Under the pieces are notes generated by a model that had not been told where the DNA came from, did not search any database, and saw only the letters and a list, made by a program, of their open reading frames with translations. A stretch of DNA of 64,000 nucleotides from Candidatus Didemnitutus sp. Lineage in GTDB: Bacteria; Verrucomicrobiota; Verrucomicrobiia; Opitutales; Opitutaceae. The first letter of the stretch is position 1; every line of letters begins with the position of its first letter. Shown piece after piece: positions 21,277 to 28,350 of the stretch. The translations under genes were made by a program, and so were the position numbers. The stretch lies in NCBI GenBank assembly GCA_019634575.1, contig JAHCAY010000002.1, forward strand, positions 62,001 to 126,000. Reading direction: 5' to 3'.

Positions 21277-21942
21277 TCACATCTGCCGCTTCACCATCGC
21301 TTCTATCCAGATCGGCGCGAAGGGCGACGTGCAGCCTTTCGAGACGGGATAATCGCGATACACGCCGAGCTTCTCGCCGATCGCCACCGCGCGCTTGCGC
21401 AGCGTCGGGTGATTGATGCCGATCTTCGCGAGACAGGAATTCATCGTCCACTGCACCTCCGGCGCGGCTTTCACCATCTGCTTTTCGATGCGATCGAGCA
21501 ACGCCGGCAAATCGAGTCCCTCGGCGTCGTCGGCCGCGCACTCGCCCGTCAGATACCAACCCGCACGCGCCGCCCAGACGTTCTTGTCGTCCATCCAACC
21601 CTCGCGCAGCGACTCCTTCGCCGGGTGCTGATCGATGACGTAATTGCACAGCCAGTCCGCCACCCACGACCAGCTGGTCGTGCGCACGAGCCCGTCGAGT
21701 TCCTGGGCCGAGAGTTTCTTCGGCTCGAGAATCAACACCGCCAAATGCTGCGCCTCGACGTGGCCCGTCTTCCACAGCGCGAGCCCGAGCTTGTGGTCGA
21801 CCTTGATCTTCTTCGCCAGCGCCCGGATGTCGCCATGCTTGACGCCAAACTGATTCTCCGGCGCCCCGCGCTTGATCATCTGCGCCCGCAGCTTTTCGTC
21901 ACCGAGGGACTGGAGTTGGGCGAAAGCTTCTTTGGCGGTCAT
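21277..21942 (-). CDS. DNA alkylation repair enzyme, AlkD family
   Basis: 221 residues of HEAT-like helical repeats, the size of AlkD. It fits the DNA alkylation repair family (PF08713): GAPENQFGVKHGDIRALAKKI near residue 25-45, TSWSWVADWL near 88-97 and the second conserved part WYLTGECAADD...PEVQWTMNSCLAKIG. AlkD removes 3- and 7-alkylpurines without base flipping, with Trp and Asp residues stabilising the site. It lies between the metH-downstream palindromes and the HEPN-type gene, with 22 bp to the latter, but base use differs strongly from that neighbour, so co-transcription is doubtful. Confidence 0.85.
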   Translation of the reverse strand: MTAKEAFAQLQSLGDEKLRAQMIKRGAPENQFGVKHGDIRALAKKIKVDHKLGLALWKTGHVEAQHLAVLILEPKKLSAQELDGLVRTTSWSWVADWLCNYVIDQHPAKESLREGWMDDKNVWAARAGWYLTGECAADDAEGLDLPALLDRIEKQMVKAAPEVQWTMNSCLAKIGINHPTLRKRAVAIGEKLGVYRDYPVSKGCTSPFAPIWIEAMVKRQM

Positions 21943-21964
21943 AATTCGAGGGTGCTGTCCGCCA

Positions 21965-23245
21965 CTAGCTAAACTTTGCGGAATTCAAAACTATCTGTTC
22001 GGCTGCGCGAATCATCAACGGTAGGTATTGAAGGATACGCGCATCATTCACGCGCCCGGGCATGATTACGCGGTTTTCGCGCTTCTCTCGCGCGTGAACG
22101 AGGCAGTTCCTGATGCGTGTTGCACGTTCAAAAAAAGCAGAACTCCAAGTAGGAGACCAACTGTCGAAGGTTGTGTCCTTGCCGATCAGCCTCTGAAGAG
22201 TGAATCCTCCGTCGAACTCGATGTCTTCGGTGAAGAAGCTCCGATTCGACTCGATCTCGCGCCAAAGTGCCTGCGGCTCGCAAAGCTCATCAATCGCTTT
22301 TCGAATCCTCACTTCATCGTTCTGGGCGGCCTCCGTTAGAACCGAAAAGAGTTCACCGATTTTATCATCCGCACGGCTAATGAATGACGGCGAACGCACG
22401 ATTTTCAGCAACGCTGACTTCGTTTTCCAATCGATGAAATGAAAGCCTGCATACTCGAAAATCTGATAACAGTAGATAAACGCCGACCGAACTTCACTAC
22501 CGCGCGCAACTTCAAGTAGGCTCAAAAGCACCTCGTCCGCTTGTAGGCTTGAGATTTCCGTTGGGAAGGAGTCCTCGATGTAGCGAATGTGCTTCGGATC
22601 ACTTACATTTTCTTCGTTCTCCGGTTGTCGAAGCACGATTATAGGTGATTTTCGATCGAAATACCTCATCACCAGATTCAGATGCCGACTCACATCATCC
22701 CAGACTACCTCTTTCAAAGGACATGATGACTGGATAAAGAAACTCCGCGGTTGGGTGCGCTTTGCAAAATAGTCCTTCGCCGCTTGAGGAAGTCTCTCCA
22801 ATTGCTGGGAGTCCCTGAATTGAATTAATTGCCCCGCCGCGACCATAGAACGCTCGGTCGGCAATCGCTGGAGATAGCGCGCAAGCCGAAATAGGCGATC
22901 AGTCGGCTTCCTGAACGCGCAATCGTATTCGACCCCTTGGTGGTGAAATTTGAAACGCCGATTTTGGAAACCCTGCGACCGCTCGTCGTTAGGATCAAGG
23001 AACGCAAAGAGGAATTCGGCTTCGTTCGAATCAAGATGCAGTAGCGCATCGAGCTGAGGATTTATTAATATGTATCCTAAATCCCTAATTGTCTCCGAAT
23101 CGGATTGTGGGATCGCAAATTCGATTTCGGGAATGCCCCACGGCTTCTCAACGATTAACTGTAAGTTTTCTCTTCGGACGGCCGCGTGCGGGTTATTTGA
23201 AGTAAACTCAATAATCGGCAGGGGTGTATTTTCGGGAGATTCCAT
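21965..23245 (-). CDS. HEPN-type protein, candidate defence RNase
   Basis: 426 residues of clearly AT-richer DNA than all neighbours, a sign of recent transfer. The C-terminal helical domain (about 330-426) holds RIRNCLVHAREKRENRVI, an R-x4-H motif in the RNxxxH setting of HEPN nucleases, followed by the usual last helices (YLPLMIRAAEQIVL). The N-terminal 200 residues are alpha/beta with no motif I know. Architecture resembles Apea-like HEPN proteins, in which a sensing N-terminus controls an RNase that stops phage growth. RNase activity and defence role are inferred. It is followed at 23355 by a broken LOG-gene fragment. Confidence 0.65.
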   Translation of the reverse strand: MESPENTPLPIIEFTSNNPHAAVRRENLQLIVEKPWGIPEIEFAIPQSDSETIRDLGYILINPQLDALLHLDSNEAEFLFAFLDPNDERSQGFQNRRFKFHHQGVEYDCAFRKPTDRLFRLARYLQRLPTERSMVAAGQLIQFRDSQQLERLPQAAKDYFAKRTQPRSFFIQSSCPLKEVVWDDVSRHLNLVMRYFDRKSPIIVLRQPENEENVSDPKHIRYIEDSFPTEISSLQADEVLLSLLEVARGSEVRSAFIYCYQIFEYAGFHFIDWKTKSALLKIVRSPSFISRADDKIGELFSVLTEAAQNDEVRIRKAIDELCEPQALWREIESNRSFFTEDIEFDGGFTLQRLIGKDTTFDSWSPTWSSAFFERATRIRNCLVHAREKRENRVIMPGRVNDARILQYLPLMIRAAEQIVLNSAKFS

Positions 23246-23354
23246 TGTTCCAGTTTTCGTGGCCCGTGAACCGAACGCGTATGTATCTTGATCGACTTTC
23301 GTTCAAGACGGAACAGTCTACTCACAGAGCGATGCACGCCAGATCCTGGTTTGT

Positions 23355-23570
23355 CGCTTCGTCCTTCGGCCCAACGGGCGGCTATTCCGTTGCTGCCGCG
23401 GCGCACCGCTCCAGCCTGCGGCGTATGAACCCCACGAAACGCGCGCCAAGGGTTTGTATCCTTGGCAGTGCTGAACCGGGCTCTGCGGCCAACGAACTCG
23501 CCGGCGCGGCCGGCGAAATGATCGCGCGGCGCGAAGTGACGATCAGCGGCGTTTGCGTCAGGCCGCGTTC
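23355..23570 (+). pseudogene. truncated copy of the LOG-family gene and its leader
   Basis: Closely parallels 25069-25285, covering about 70 bp of leader (CTTCGGCCCA...GGCTATTCC...CTCCAGCCTGCGGCG) and the first 45 codons (MNPTKRAPRVCILGSAEPGS against MTPTKRAPQVCILGSAEPGS). After ARREVTISGV the match ends and the frame carries on into unrelated sequence. Many differences are in third codon positions, so the copy is not a recent duplication. The rest of the 23246-23599 gap has no gene. Confidence 0.75.
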
Positions 23571-23599
23571 AGCCGCGACGTCGGACTTCCCTCGCCCCC

Positions 23600-24703
23600 T
23601 CAGCGCGGCGGCTCGGTGGGTTTCGCTTCAGCGGGCTCCGCCTCGGACTCCGCGGGTGGCGTTTTCTTTTTCAGCCGCTCCCACTCCGTGCGCACGGCGC
23701 GGACGGTGCGTTCGTGGTCCGAGCCTTCGAACTTCTCCTCGTCGGGCACGAATTGCTCGATGTAGGCGCCGGTGAGCGCGGAGACCGTGTCGTCGTCGAG
23801 CCCCGCCCGCGCGCGCACGACGCAGTCGAACATCAGGCCGTGGCGCACGCCCTCGATCGCCTTCCGGATCTTCGGCTTCACCACGAGCATCACGCTCTTC
23901 ACCGCCATCCGCGCGAACAGCCCCGCGCCATCTTCCTTCATCGCCTCCGCGATGATCTCGTCGAGCACCTGATCGAACGCGTTGCGCGGCGGCAGGTAGA
24001 AAACCCAGTCGTAACGCGTGAATAGGTCGCGCTCGAGATCGGCGGCGCGCAACGCCCGCAGTTTCGCCTCCACCTTCGCCGCGTCGAACTTCTCGAACCA
24101 CGCCAGCTGATAGAGCTGCGCGGCGAGTCCCTCCAACGGCAGCGGCAGCGCGCTGACGATCTTTTCGAATTCGAGATCCACTTCGCCGCCCGCCCCGTCC
24201 TTCGACCCGTCCGCCTCGATCTTCACGGATGAGCCGGTCCCACGGTTCTCCGAGCGGCGCTGCCAATGCTCGATCGCCGCCTGCAACTCCGGCACGCGCG
24301 CCGCGACCGCCGGATCGAGCTTGCCGGCCTCGGCCAGCGCGAGGAATTGCCGGAAACAGCGGATCGGGTGCGGCTCGCCCTTCTCGCCGATGATGACGAG
24401 CCCCCGGCCCGTTCGTTCGCTCACGCCGGTTTCATGGATCACCCGCAGCACCTCCTCGGCGAATTCCTGCGCGTAGCGTCGGTCCCGGGAAGTGCGCGCG
24501 TGAATCGAAACCGCGAGCTGCTGCCCGCGCACGACGAACGGCGCGAGCTGCACCATCCGCGAAAATTCATCCTTCGCCGGCACGCCCTCCGGCGGCGCGA
24601 CTTTCTTCTCCCCGCCCGCGAACGCGAGCCCAGCGCCCAGCAGCGCGACGAAGGTGCAAAAACCGCGCCGAACGGCGCGAGGGAAAAGCGCAAGGGGCCT
24701 CAT
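23600..24703 (-). CDS. secreted protein of unknown family (paralogue of 30084-31409)
   Basis: 367 residues from ATG 24703, which starts a signal peptide (RGFCTFVALLGAGLAFAGG). The upstream open frame to 25000 crosses repeat DNA and is dropped. The mature protein begins with RMVQLAPFVVRGQQLAVSIHARTS and contains DRRYAQEFAEEVLRV, GLVIIGEKGEPHPIRCFRQF, FTRYDWVFYLPPRNAFDQVLDEII and a C-terminal helical part. All of these are shared with the gene at 30084-31409. No catalytic signature is recognised. The C-terminus ends in an acidic Pro/Glu/Ala tail. Two related copies 6 kb apart suggest a family that has spread in this lineage. Confidence 0.7.
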   Translation of the reverse strand: MRPLALFPRAVRRGFCTFVALLGAGLAFAGGEKKVAPPEGVPAKDEFSRMVQLAPFVVRGQQLAVSIHARTSRDRRYAQEFAEEVLRVIHETGVSERTGRGLVIIGEKGEPHPIRCFRQFLALAEAGKLDPAVAARVPELQAAIEHWQRRSENRGTGSSVKIEADGSKDGAGGEVDLEFEKIVSALPLPLEGLAAQLYQLAWFEKFDAAKVEAKLRALRAADLERDLFTRYDWVFYLPPRNAFDQVLDEIIAEAMKEDGAGLFARMAVKSVMLVVKPKIRKAIEGVRHGLMFDCVVRARAGLDDDTVSALTGAYIEQFVPDEEKFEGSDHERTVRAVRTEWERLKKKTPPAESEAEPAEAKPTEPPR

Positions 24704-24797
24704 GTGTCCGCAAAAACACCGAAGCCCGCCTCCAGTTGCACGAACTTTCCAAGCCGCGCGTTCCTGCCGGTCGGGCCCGCGGTCGAGATCATGCAAT

Positions 24798-24856
24798 AGG
24801 TGGGCGTCGGCGTCCCGGCCGACGCCAGTCGTCGCCGGGGACGGCGACGACCACCT
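24798..24856. repeat. double-hairpin repeat, copy 2 (inverted)
   Basis: Reverse complement of the 6269-6326 copy with few changes: AGGTGG, TCGTCGCCG / CGGCGACGA, then GGCGTCGGCC...GACGCCGACGCCCACCT. Placed in the 437-bp gap between the secreted-protein gene and the LOG gene. Confidence 0.8.
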
Positions 24857-24921
24857 TGCAGTGCAGATCGCAAGCACTACTCCGTTACGTAAGTGCGCTT
24901 GCCAGGTAGCGGGTGCTTGCC

Positions 24922-24984
24922 AGGTAGCCCGCGACCTCCGGGCGCGGGTGCGTCGGACCCGCCCTCGGAGAGGCCGGGCTACCT
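24922..24984. repeat. palindromic spacer repeat with 10-bp ends
   Basis: AGGTAGCCCG at 24922-24931 is matched by CGGGCTACCT at 24975-24984, with inner GACCTCCGGG...CTCGGAGAGG pairing. A nearby AGGTAGCGGGTGCTTGCC lies just before it. No gene seen in 24704-25139. Confidence 0.55.
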
Positions 24985-25139
24985 CCCGTTTTCCGAGCAC
25001 AAAGAGAAACCCAACGGAGTATTTTTCGAGTCGAGACGTGCGACCAACGGCACGCGTCCGACTCAGCGGCGTTTCGCCCTTCGGCCCAGCAAACGGCTAT
25101 TCCCTTGTCGCCGCAAAGCCCCGCTCCAGCCTGCGGCGC

Positions 25140-25652
25140 ATGACCCCCACGAAGCGCGCCCCACAAGTCTGCATCCTCGGCAGTGCCGAACCCGGCTCGC
25201 CCGCCTACGCACTCGCTGGCGCAGCCGGCGAAATGCTCGCGCGGCGCGGCGTCACGGTCGTCAGCGGCTGCGGCGCTCCGGCGACGCGCGTCGCGGCGGA
25301 GCGGGCGCTGGCGGCGGGTGGGACCGTGGTCTCCATTGTGCCGCACGACGACATCGGCGTGAAGGACTGGCCTTGCTCCGTGCTCATCCCGTGCGGCATG
25401 GGCGATGCGCGGAATCTCCTCATGGCGCTCGCGGGCGACGCGTGCCTCGTCATCGGCGGGCGCGCGGGCACGAAGTCCGAGGTTTGTCTCGCGTGGCTGC
25501 ACAAGCGTCCGCTGTTGCCGCTCACCGGTTGCGGCGGCTGGTCCGATTCGCTCGAACGCGATCCGCCGGACGAGCGGAAAAACTCCCCCATCCTCCCGTG
25601 GAGCTCGATCGCGGAGCTGGAAACGCAGCTCGCGAAGCTCGGAATCGTTTAG
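25140..25652 (+). CDS. LOG/SLOG family nucleotide-binding protein (TIGR00725-like)
   Basis: 170 residues with a Rossmann-type fold of the LOG (lysine decarboxylase-like) superfamily. Features: VCILGSAEPGS at residues 10-20, SGCGAPATRVAAERALAAGG at 42-61 and the phosphate-binding signature IGGRAGTKSE at 105-114, matching the family PGGxGTxxE with GGR in place of GGx. Members hydrolyse nucleotide 5'-monophosphates (cytokinin activation) or bind nucleotides as SLOG sensors. Which applies here is unknown. Start is ATG 25140. Its 5' third and leader are also present as a broken copy at 23355-23570, beside the HEPN-type gene. Confidence 0.8.
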   Translation: MTPTKRAPQVCILGSAEPGSPAYALAGAAGEMLARRGVTVVSGCGAPATRVAAERALAAGGTVVSIVPHDDIGVKDWPCSVLIPCGMGDARNLLMALAGDACLVIGGRAGTKSEVCLAWLHKRPLLPLTGCGGWSDSLERDPPDERKNSPILPWSSIAELETQLAKLGIV

Positions 25653-25796
25653 TCCACAGAACACACAGAGCACACGGAAATCGGGAGAGCCCGCGTTCCG
25701 AGCGAAGCGACAGCGGACATCGACGCCAATCCCCGCGAATTCGTGATCAGCGCTTGATTAGCGGGCAGTTTGGGCGAACCACCGATCCGGTTTTAA

Positions 25797-25998
25797 CCAC
25801 GAATGCTTCGCCTGACGGCTTCGCTTTGAAGTCCGCTCCGCCTGATCGGCTACACAGGGGGCTTCGCGGGTCGGCTTATCGCCGACTCTCAACTGAGCCC
25901 CTTCCCCAGCGGCGATCAGCCGCTCCCTGAAACCCATACCGGAGCCGATCAGGCGGATGGCTTTCTCAAGCGCAGCCGGTAGGCGGAGCATTCGTGGG
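25797..25998. repeat. 202-bp nested inverted repeat
   Basis: Outer arms CCACGAATGCTTCGCCTGAC (25797) and the mirrored GTAGGCGGAGCATTCGTGGG (to 25998). Inner perfect 14-bp arms CCGCCTGATCGGCT (25838-25851) and AGCCGATCAGGCGG (25943-25956). No ORF of note, so it looks like a miniature element or a large cruciform. It fills most of the gap between the LOG gene and the truncated engB copy. Confidence 0.6.
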
Positions 25999-26004
25999 CA
26001 ATCT

Positions 26005-26033
26005 TCCGTGTAGTCTGTGTATTCCGTGGGTCG
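26005..26033. repeat. module B' of the CCCACGGAA repeat family
   Basis: CTTCCGTGTAGTCTGTGTATTCCGTGGG, matching 21235-21261. A partner half, CCACAGAACACACAGAGCAC, lies at 25657. It ends 15 bp before the truncated engB copy. Confidence 0.55.
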
Positions 26034-26048
26034 TTCTCATCCGTCTCA

Positions 26049-26297
26049 ACTCAGTCCAGCTGTCCCGCGATGTGCGCGAGGAGTTCTTTGCGGCCGTCTT
26101 TCGTCTTCGACGAGGTGATGAAGATCGCCGGATCCGCCGCGGAATCCCGCAGCGCCGCCTGACGAAAACGGTCGATCGCGGTGTGCGTCGCGGACTTCGA
26201 CTGCTTGTCGGCCTTGGTGAAGATCAGCGAAAACGGCACGCGCTCGTCGCCCAGCCAAGCGAGGAAGTCGATGTCGATGCCCTGTGGCGGCAGGCGC
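26049..26297 (-). pseudogene. truncated engB copy (last 81 codons), left repeat of the insertion
   Basis: Direct repeat of 27577-27825. 26049-26266 is identical over 218 bp. The last 31 bp (26267-26297) hold four mismatches, then similarity stops. It encodes the engB C-terminus from LPPQGIDIDFLAW to the stop at 26051. Three of the four mismatches are silent and one changes Leu to Ile, so this edge looks like real engB from another strain rather than random decay. The repeat also stops only two bases beyond the engB stop codon. Confidence 0.88.
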
Positions 26298-26349
26298 GTT
26301 GATCCACGAAGAATTCGACAGATCTATATAGGACATTAGCTTTTAGCCC
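26298..26349 (+). promoter_or_regulatory. AT-rich leader and possible promoter of the inserted gene
   Basis: 52 bp between the truncated engB copy and the ATG at 26350. TTGATC at 26299 is followed, 19 bp later, by CTATATAGG, a weak match to a -35/-10 pair. No GGAGG-type site precedes the ATG. It is the only room for a promoter inside the inserted unit. Confidence 0.35.
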
Positions 26350-27540
26350 ATGAATTTCTTCACGGACAAAGCGCAAGAGTTCAGCGGAGATTTCATCGGG
26401 ATTATCGAGAGCCGTCTCGACAGGCTCGGAATCAATGAGCACTGGCAACCCGACCCCCATGCCTATTCGCGCTGGGATAAAAGAGAGTTGGACCGGCTGC
26501 GCGACGACCTTGAAGGCCTGGAGCGCGGCTCGGCGGCCGACCGGGCTGTCAATGCGATGATCGGGTATCCGCGCGAGCGGTTCCAGATGACCGGCACCGG
26601 CCTTGTTGAGGATTTCAACAGTTACGTGAAGATGGGGCTGTTACTGGGATCGCGGAATGTCCTGTGGAGCGCGACCATCCGTCCGTGGCTCGGCCAGGGC
26701 GACAGGGCGCGCTTCGGAGCGGTGTGTCACGCAGTGAATTTTCTCGCTTGGAAAGAGGCCATCCGCGGCGGTGGCCTGATCGTGCTGCCGCACCCCCACC
26801 AATGGCTGCCGGAACTACAGCACCGCCTCGTTGAGCTGTCGGAGAATCTCCGGGAGCTCCGCACGACGAACCCGACTGCCTACAACGCCCAACTCGGCCT
26901 CATGAACGCCTACGCATTGGCGGAGGCCAACATCGGCCTCAACCCCTACTTCATGGCCGAGCCCGGCGGTATCGCGGCGCATGCCAAAGGAGCCTCCGAG
27001 CCCCATCAGAGCGGACCGCCCGAATACGAGAACGTATCGTCGATGATCATCAACCAAGAGTTCGGCTTCCTGACCGAGGCCAGTCCGGAGTTGTTTTACC
27101 GGTCGATCTGCCGAGCGCAGCGAGAGTGCAAACAAGACCTGCGGGAATCGACCCTCAAGCAGCTGAATCCGGAAATCGCAGATACGCTCGGCCCAGCAGA
27201 GCGCCTCGCCCGACAGCAGGCCGCCTTGAGTGCCATCGCCCAGCAGGTGGAGGAGCAAAGTCAGAAACTGGCCGCGCAGGAGAAGGCGGCGCCGCAGGCG
27301 CGCGCGGACCTGTATCGCGCCATCCGGACGTCGTTGGGATTCGCGGTCGCCACGGGTGTCTTCGCCGCCAATCAGACGGCGCTGGCATGCATCTCCGCCA
27401 TTCTCGCCTCACTGGATCTTCACAACGCGAAGCTTCTGATGGACAAATGGCACAAGAAACCCGTCCCGCCCGACGTGATGATCCACGCCTTCGCCCTAAT
27501 GAAACATGGGCAGGACCGGGTAGATAAGATCAAATCATGA
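26350..27540 (+). CDS. single cargo gene between engB repeats, unknown function, 396 aa
   Basis: 396 residues, soluble and mostly helical. N-terminal part is charged (FTDKAQEFSGDFIGIIESRLDRLGIN). A central region has FQMTGTGLVEDFNSYVKMG (about 78-96) and IRGGGLIVLPHPHQWLPELQ (about 137-156), the most conserved-looking part with two His and one Trp. Residues 205-225 are Gly/His-rich, followed by a coiled-coil-like stretch (about 275-310). A small hydrophobic helix pair (SLGFAVATGVFAANQTALACISAILASL) lies at about 322-350. No recombinase, nuclease or methylase motif recognised. Its codon and GC use is milder than the host. It is the only gene in a 1.5 kb unit bounded by engB repeats, convergent with engB 38 bp away. 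Its single-gene cargo position suggests an accessory function such as defence, which is not shown. Confidence 0.75.
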   Translation: MNFFTDKAQEFSGDFIGIIESRLDRLGINEHWQPDPHAYSRWDKRELDRLRDDLEGLERGSAADRAVNAMIGYPRERFQMTGTGLVEDFNSYVKMGLLLGSRNVLWSATIRPWLGQGDRARFGAVCHAVNFLAWKEAIRGGGLIVLPHPHQWLPELQHRLVELSENLRELRTTNPTAYNAQLGLMNAYALAEANIGLNPYFMAEPGGIAAHAKGASEPHQSGPPEYENVSSMIINQEFGFLTEASPELFYRSICRAQRECKQDLRESTLKQLNPEIADTLGPAERLARQQAALSAIAQQVEEQSQKLAAQEKAAPQARADLYRAIRTSLGFAVATGVFAANQTALACISAILASLDLHNAKLLMDKWHKKPVPPDVMIHAFALMKHGQDRVDKIKS

Positions 27541-27576
27541 TATTCGACTGGCGACGATGGCTCGCTCGGGCCGATC

Positions 27577-27825
27577 ACTCAGTCCAGCTGTCCCGCGATG
27601 TGCGCGAGGAGTTCTTTGCGGCCGTCTTTCGTCTTCGACGAGGTGATGAAGATCGCCGGATCCGCCGCGGAATCCCGCAGCGCCGCCTGACGAAAACGGT
27701 CGATCGCGGTGTGCGTCGCGGACTTCGACTGCTTGTCGGCCTTGGTGAAGATCAGCGAAAACGGCACGCGCTCGTCGCCCAGCCAAGCGAGGAAATCGAG
27801 GTCGATGCCCTGCGGCGGCAGACGC
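27577..27825. repeat. right direct repeat (3' end of intact engB)
   Basis: The intact engB 3' end, 249 bp, identical to 26049-26266 and nearly so to 26267-26297, offset 1528 bp. It marks the other limit of the inserted unit. The limit lies two bases past the engB stop codon, so the reading frame and stop of engB are kept. Confidence 0.88.
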
Positions 27826-28169
27826 GAGTCGATGAGCACGTAGGTGTGCTGGAGCGATTCGCGGCCGGTGAGGAAATCGGCGACGGCCTCGTTGAACGTC
27901 GCGCGCTCCTGCTTCGAGACATGCGCATAGCCGTAGCCGGGCAGATCGACGAGTCGCCAGGTGCCGTTGAAGGTGAAGAAATTCATCAGGCGCGTCTTGC
28001 CCGGCAGGTCGGACACCTTCGCGAGGTCGCGCTTCTCCGCGAGGAGGTTGATGAGCGAGGATTTGCCGACGTTGGAGCGGCCGATGAAGGCGAACTCCGG
28101 CAGCGGCAAGCGCGGACAGGCGGCGAGGTTGGGAGCGCTGAGTTCAAAGGTGGCCGATTTGATTTTCAT
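27579..28169 (-). CDS. engB: ribosome biogenesis GTP-binding protein EngB/YsxC
   Basis: 196 residues, normal family length. GTPase motifs: G1 GRSNVGKS (30-37), G2 region KTR (58-60), G3 DLPGYG (75-80), G4 TKAD (142-145), G5 SSK (177-179). It assists 50S ribosome assembly and is usually essential. ATG 28169 chosen because the family starts a few residues before SAPNL. The upstream frame to 28250 is not conserved in type. The 3' end from codon 116 on is duplicated at 26049-26297 beyond a foreign gene, yet the gene itself is complete. After integration the last third may come from the incoming DNA. Confidence 0.95.
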   Translation of the reverse strand: MKIKSATFELSAPNLAACPRLPLPEFAFIGRSNVGKSSLINLLAEKRDLAKVSDLPGKTRLMNFFTFNGTWRLVDLPGYGYAHVSKQERATFNEAVADFLTGRESLQHTYVLIDSRLPPQGIDLDFLAWLGDERVPFSLIFTKADKQSKSATHTAIDRFRQAALRDSAADPAIFITSSKTKDGRKELLAHIAGQLD

Positions 28170-28273
28170 GGAGTCAGACCGCATTGGGACGCGCTGCGCC
28201 GGAATAGCGAACTTAACCGCCCACGGCAACCGGACTGCTCTGCAGTTCACTTTTCAGTCTAGCCTTTAAAGAG

Positions 28274-28331
28274 AGGTGGTCGCCGATTTCCAGATCGGCG
28301 ACTGGCGTCGGTAGGGAAACCGACGCCCACC
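28274..28331. repeat. double-hairpin repeat, copy 3
   Basis: AGGTGG, hairpin GTCGCCGAT / ATCGGCGAC with loop TTCCAG, second hairpin TGGCGTCGGT / ACCGACGCCCA with loop AGGGAA, then CCACC. Same ends and same two-stem fold as 6269-6326 and 24798-24856, but the stem bases differ in a paired way. Confidence 0.8.
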
Positions 28332-28350
28332 CCAACGGCATGAGCGCCGC

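Noticed and set aside
23600..25000. 466-aa version of the secreted protein
   Set aside because: The extra 99 residues are encoded by palindromic repeat DNA, and the internal ATG starts a proper signal peptide.
26350..27540. 396-aa cargo gene as tyrosine or serine recombinase
   Set aside because: No R...HxxR...Y pattern and no N-terminal Ser recombinase signature could be found. The His pair in HPHQW does not fit either family.
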